From assembly GCA_019416265.1 (NCBI GenBank), contig DXXQ01000166.1:1-7434 (forward strand): 7,434 bases of DNA. Direction: 5' to 3'. Shown here piece by piece: positions 5,998 through 7,434 of the stretch. The first letter of the stretch is position 1. Every line of letters starts with the position of its first letter. Position numbers and translations under genes: made by a program. This stretch comes from Clostridiales bacterium. GTDB taxonomy: Bacteria; Bacillota; Clostridia; Lachnospirales; Lachnospiraceae. Below the pieces are notes generated by a model. It did no database searches, was not told where the DNA came from, and saw only the letters and a program-made list of their open reading frames with translations.

Positions 5998-7275
5998 ATG
6001 ATGAAAGAAATGTACAAACAGCTGGGAATCTCCGAAAAAGTCTATGACTTTGGAAAAACAGTGGAGGATTCCTTAAAAGAAAGATTTGAAGAACTGGATA
6101 AAATAGCAGAATACAACCAGATGAAGGTACTTCTTGCCATGCAGAAAAATAAAGTAAGCGAGGAGTGCTTCGGCGCATCCTCCGGTTACGGTTATAACGA
6201 TTACGGCCGGGACACTTTAGAGCAGGTTTACGCAGATACCTTCCACACAGAGGCCTGTCTGGTGCGTCCGCAGATTGCCTGCGGCACCCATGCCCTTGCC
6301 ATTGCGTTATTCGGAAATCTCCGTCCGGGAGATGAAATCCTCTCTCCTGCAGGAAAGCCTTACGACACTTTGGAGGAAGTGATCGGCATCCGCCCGTCCA
6401 AAGGCTCTCTTGCGGAATATGGCGTATCCTACCGTCAGGTAGAGCTTCTGGAGGATGGAACCTTTGACTATGATGGCATCCGGGAAGCCATCAACGAAAA
6501 AACCCGTCTGGTAGAGATCCAGCGCTCCAAGGGATATCAGACCCGCCCTTCTTTTTCCGTGAAACAGATCGGAGAGTTGATTTCCTTTGTAAAGAGTATT
6601 AAGCCGGATGTGATCTGTATGGTAGATAACTGCTACGGGGAATTCGTAGATACCATTGAGCCAAGCGATGTAGGGGCAGATATGATCGTAGGCTCCCTGA
6701 TCAAAAATCCGGGCGGCGGACTTGCTCCCATCGGCGGCTATATTGCAGGTACAAAGGAATGTGTGGAAAACGCATCCTACCGTATGACCTGTCCGGGACT
6801 GGGCGCAGAGGTGGGCGCATCCCTTGGCGTAAACCGTTCCTTCTATCAGGGATTCTTCATGGCGCCTATGGTGACTAAAGGTGCGGTAAAGGGCGCAGTC
6901 TTTGCAGCCAATATTTATGAAAAGCTGGGATTCCCTGTGATTCCCAACTCTACAGAGCCCCGTAACGATATCATTCAGGCGGTAAGCCTCGGCACACCGG
7001 AAGGGCTGATCGCTTTTTGTAAGGGAATCCAGGCGGCAGCTCCCGTTGACAGCTATGTGGATCCGGAACCGTGGGATATGCCGGGGTACGACAGCCAGGT
7101 GATCATGGCAGCAGGAGCCTTTGTCCAGGGATCTTCCATAGAGCTTTCCGCAGATGGCCCCATGAAGGAGCCTTATGCCGTTTATTTCCAGGGGGGACTT
7201 ACCTGGGAACACGCAAAGCTTGGCATCTTAATGTCCTTACAGAAATTAGTGGATAAAAATCTGGTAACCTTATAA
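5998..7275 (+). CDS. PLP-dependent 'methionine gamma-lyase family' protein (Met_gamma_lyase / 'aluminium resistance' family)
   Basis: The 425-residue product is a full-length fold-type I PLP enzyme of the family named Met_gamma_lyase in Pfam, which includes Bacillus YnbB and is often labelled 'aluminium resistance protein'. Visible features are the N-terminal YGYNDYGRDTLEQVYA segment (about 62-77), a phosphate-binding CGTHAL turn (95-100), a PLP-ring aspartate candidate in MVDNCYGE (D210), and the likely Schiff-base lysine K236 in GSLIKNPGGG. Family membership is clear, but the substrate is not: neither methionine cleavage nor metal resistance follows from sequence. No signal peptide or membrane segment is seen, so it is cytosolic. 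An in-frame TAG at 5986-5988 rules out a longer start. ATG 5998 and the adjacent ATG 6001 are both possible, and neither has a good Shine-Dalgarno. The gap to miaA is 50 nt without a terminator, and the next gene starts 10 nt downstream. Confidence 0.92.
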   Translation: MMKEMYKQLGISEKVYDFGKTVEDSLKERFEELDKIAEYNQMKVLLAMQKNKVSEECFGASSGYGYNDYGRDTLEQVYADTFHTEACLVRPQIACGTHALAIALFGNLRPGDEILSPAGKPYDTLEEVIGIRPSKGSLAEYGVSYRQVELLEDGTFDYDGIREAINEKTRLVEIQRSKGYQTRPSFSVKQIGELISFVKSIKPDVICMVDNCYGEFVDTIEPSDVGADMIVGSLIKNPGGGLAPIGGYIAGTKECVENASYRMTCPGLGAEVGASLGVNRSFYQGFFMAPMVTKGAVKGAVFAANIYEKLGFPVIPNSTEPRNDIIQAVSLGTPEGLIAFCKGIQAAAPVDSYVDPEPWDMPGYDSQVIMAAGAFVQGSSIELSADGPMKEPYAVYFQGGLTWEHAKLGILMSLQKLVDKNLVTL

Positions 7276-7279
7276 GGAG
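7274..7279 (+). promoter_or_regulatory. Shine-Dalgarno of the HI0933-family gene
   Basis: AAGGAG lies 6 nt before ATG 7286 and begins within the TAA stop (7273-7275) of the preceding PLP-enzyme gene. This fixes the start codon and suggests the two genes are translated from one message. Confidence 0.75.
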
Positions 7280-7285
7280 TACGAT

Positions 7286-7434
7286 ATGGGAAAAAAGCAG
7301 GTCCTCATTACAGGGGGAGGCGCTGCCGGCCTGACGGCGGCTGTTTTTGCAGCCAGAAACGGCGCTGCAGTTACGGTTCTGGAGCAAAATGAAAAGCCGG
7401 GGAAAAAAATCTGTGCCACAGGAAACGGGAAATG
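7286..7434 (+). CDS. NAD(P)/FAD-dependent oxidoreductase, HI0933/YhiN-like family (3' truncated by window edge)
   Basis: Only the first 49 codons are in the window. They encode a Rossmann dinucleotide-binding start: a short beta strand, GGGAAG (residues 10-15, GxGxxG-type), a helix, and then VTVLEQNEKPGKK with E33 as the usual acidic residue that binds the FAD ribose. The next segment, KKICATGNGK (about 40-49), matches the KKxxxTGNGRCN signature of the HI0933 flavoprotein family, also annotated as aminoacetone oxidase family FAD-binding enzyme; the trailing TG leaves the next codon incomplete. The physiological substrate of the family is not established. Its position 10 nt after the PLP-enzyme gene and its strong Shine-Dalgarno imply cotranscription. 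The family call is based on the N-terminus only. Confidence 0.87.
   Translation, partial: MGKKQVLITGGGAAGLTAAVFAARNGAAVTVLEQNEKPGKKICATGNGK

Noticed and set aside
6307..7212. A 301-residue minus-strand frame opposite the PLP-enzyme gene
   Set aside because: It lies wholly within a clear conserved gene on the other strand, and its translation resembles no known protein.
7339..7354. GGCTG-TTTTTG-CAGCC inverted repeat near the right edge
   Set aside because: It is within the coding sequence of the Rossmann motif, where Ala/Gly codons often give GC-rich repeats; no terminator tract follows.

Overview
The window is a run of tightly packed, co-directional (+ strand) housekeeping genes. It looks like a Clostridia chromosome, most likely Lachnospiraceae. 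The basis is the gene order (mutS, mutL, miaA, a PLP-dependent 'methionine gamma-lyase family' gene, then an HI0933-type flavoprotein), the endonuclease-type MutL, and the overall look of the proteins. Codon use appears even across the genes, with a base composition near balance by eye. I see no sign of recent transfer, and no insertion sequence, tRNA, rRNA or CRISPR array. The family-level assignment is inference; I could run no search.

Layout: 1-174 is the C-terminal end of an unrecognised gene. 175-318 is the main non-coding gap and holds a plausible sigma-A-type promoter (215-243) followed immediately by a symmetric 30-nt imperfect hairpin (251-280) and the mutS ribosome-binding region. 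mutS (319-2952) and mutL (about 2958-4991) meet or overlap at their ends. The miaA Shine-Dalgarno shares bases with the mutL stop codon (miaA 5003-5947). After 50 nt without a visible terminator comes a PLP-dependent Met_gamma_lyase-family gene (5998-7275). Ten nt later an FAD-dependent HI0933-family oxidoreductase begins (7286) and runs off the window.

How the genes work together: MutS recognises mismatches. MutL, which carries the complete metal-dependent endonuclease motifs, nicks the strand, so no MutH is expected. Both proteins carry a QxxLF-type sequence that could dock on the DNA polymerase sliding clamp. MiaA prenylates A37 of tRNAs reading UNN codons. The two downstream metabolic genes have uncertain substrates; spacing suggests cotranscription, but no shared pathway is evident.

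This is mostly an ordinary region. The items most worth a second look are the hairpin placed at the predicted mutS transcript 5' end, the clamp-binding motif in the charged MutL linker, and the poorly understood PLP-enzyme/flavoprotein pair. I found no convincing new biological system.
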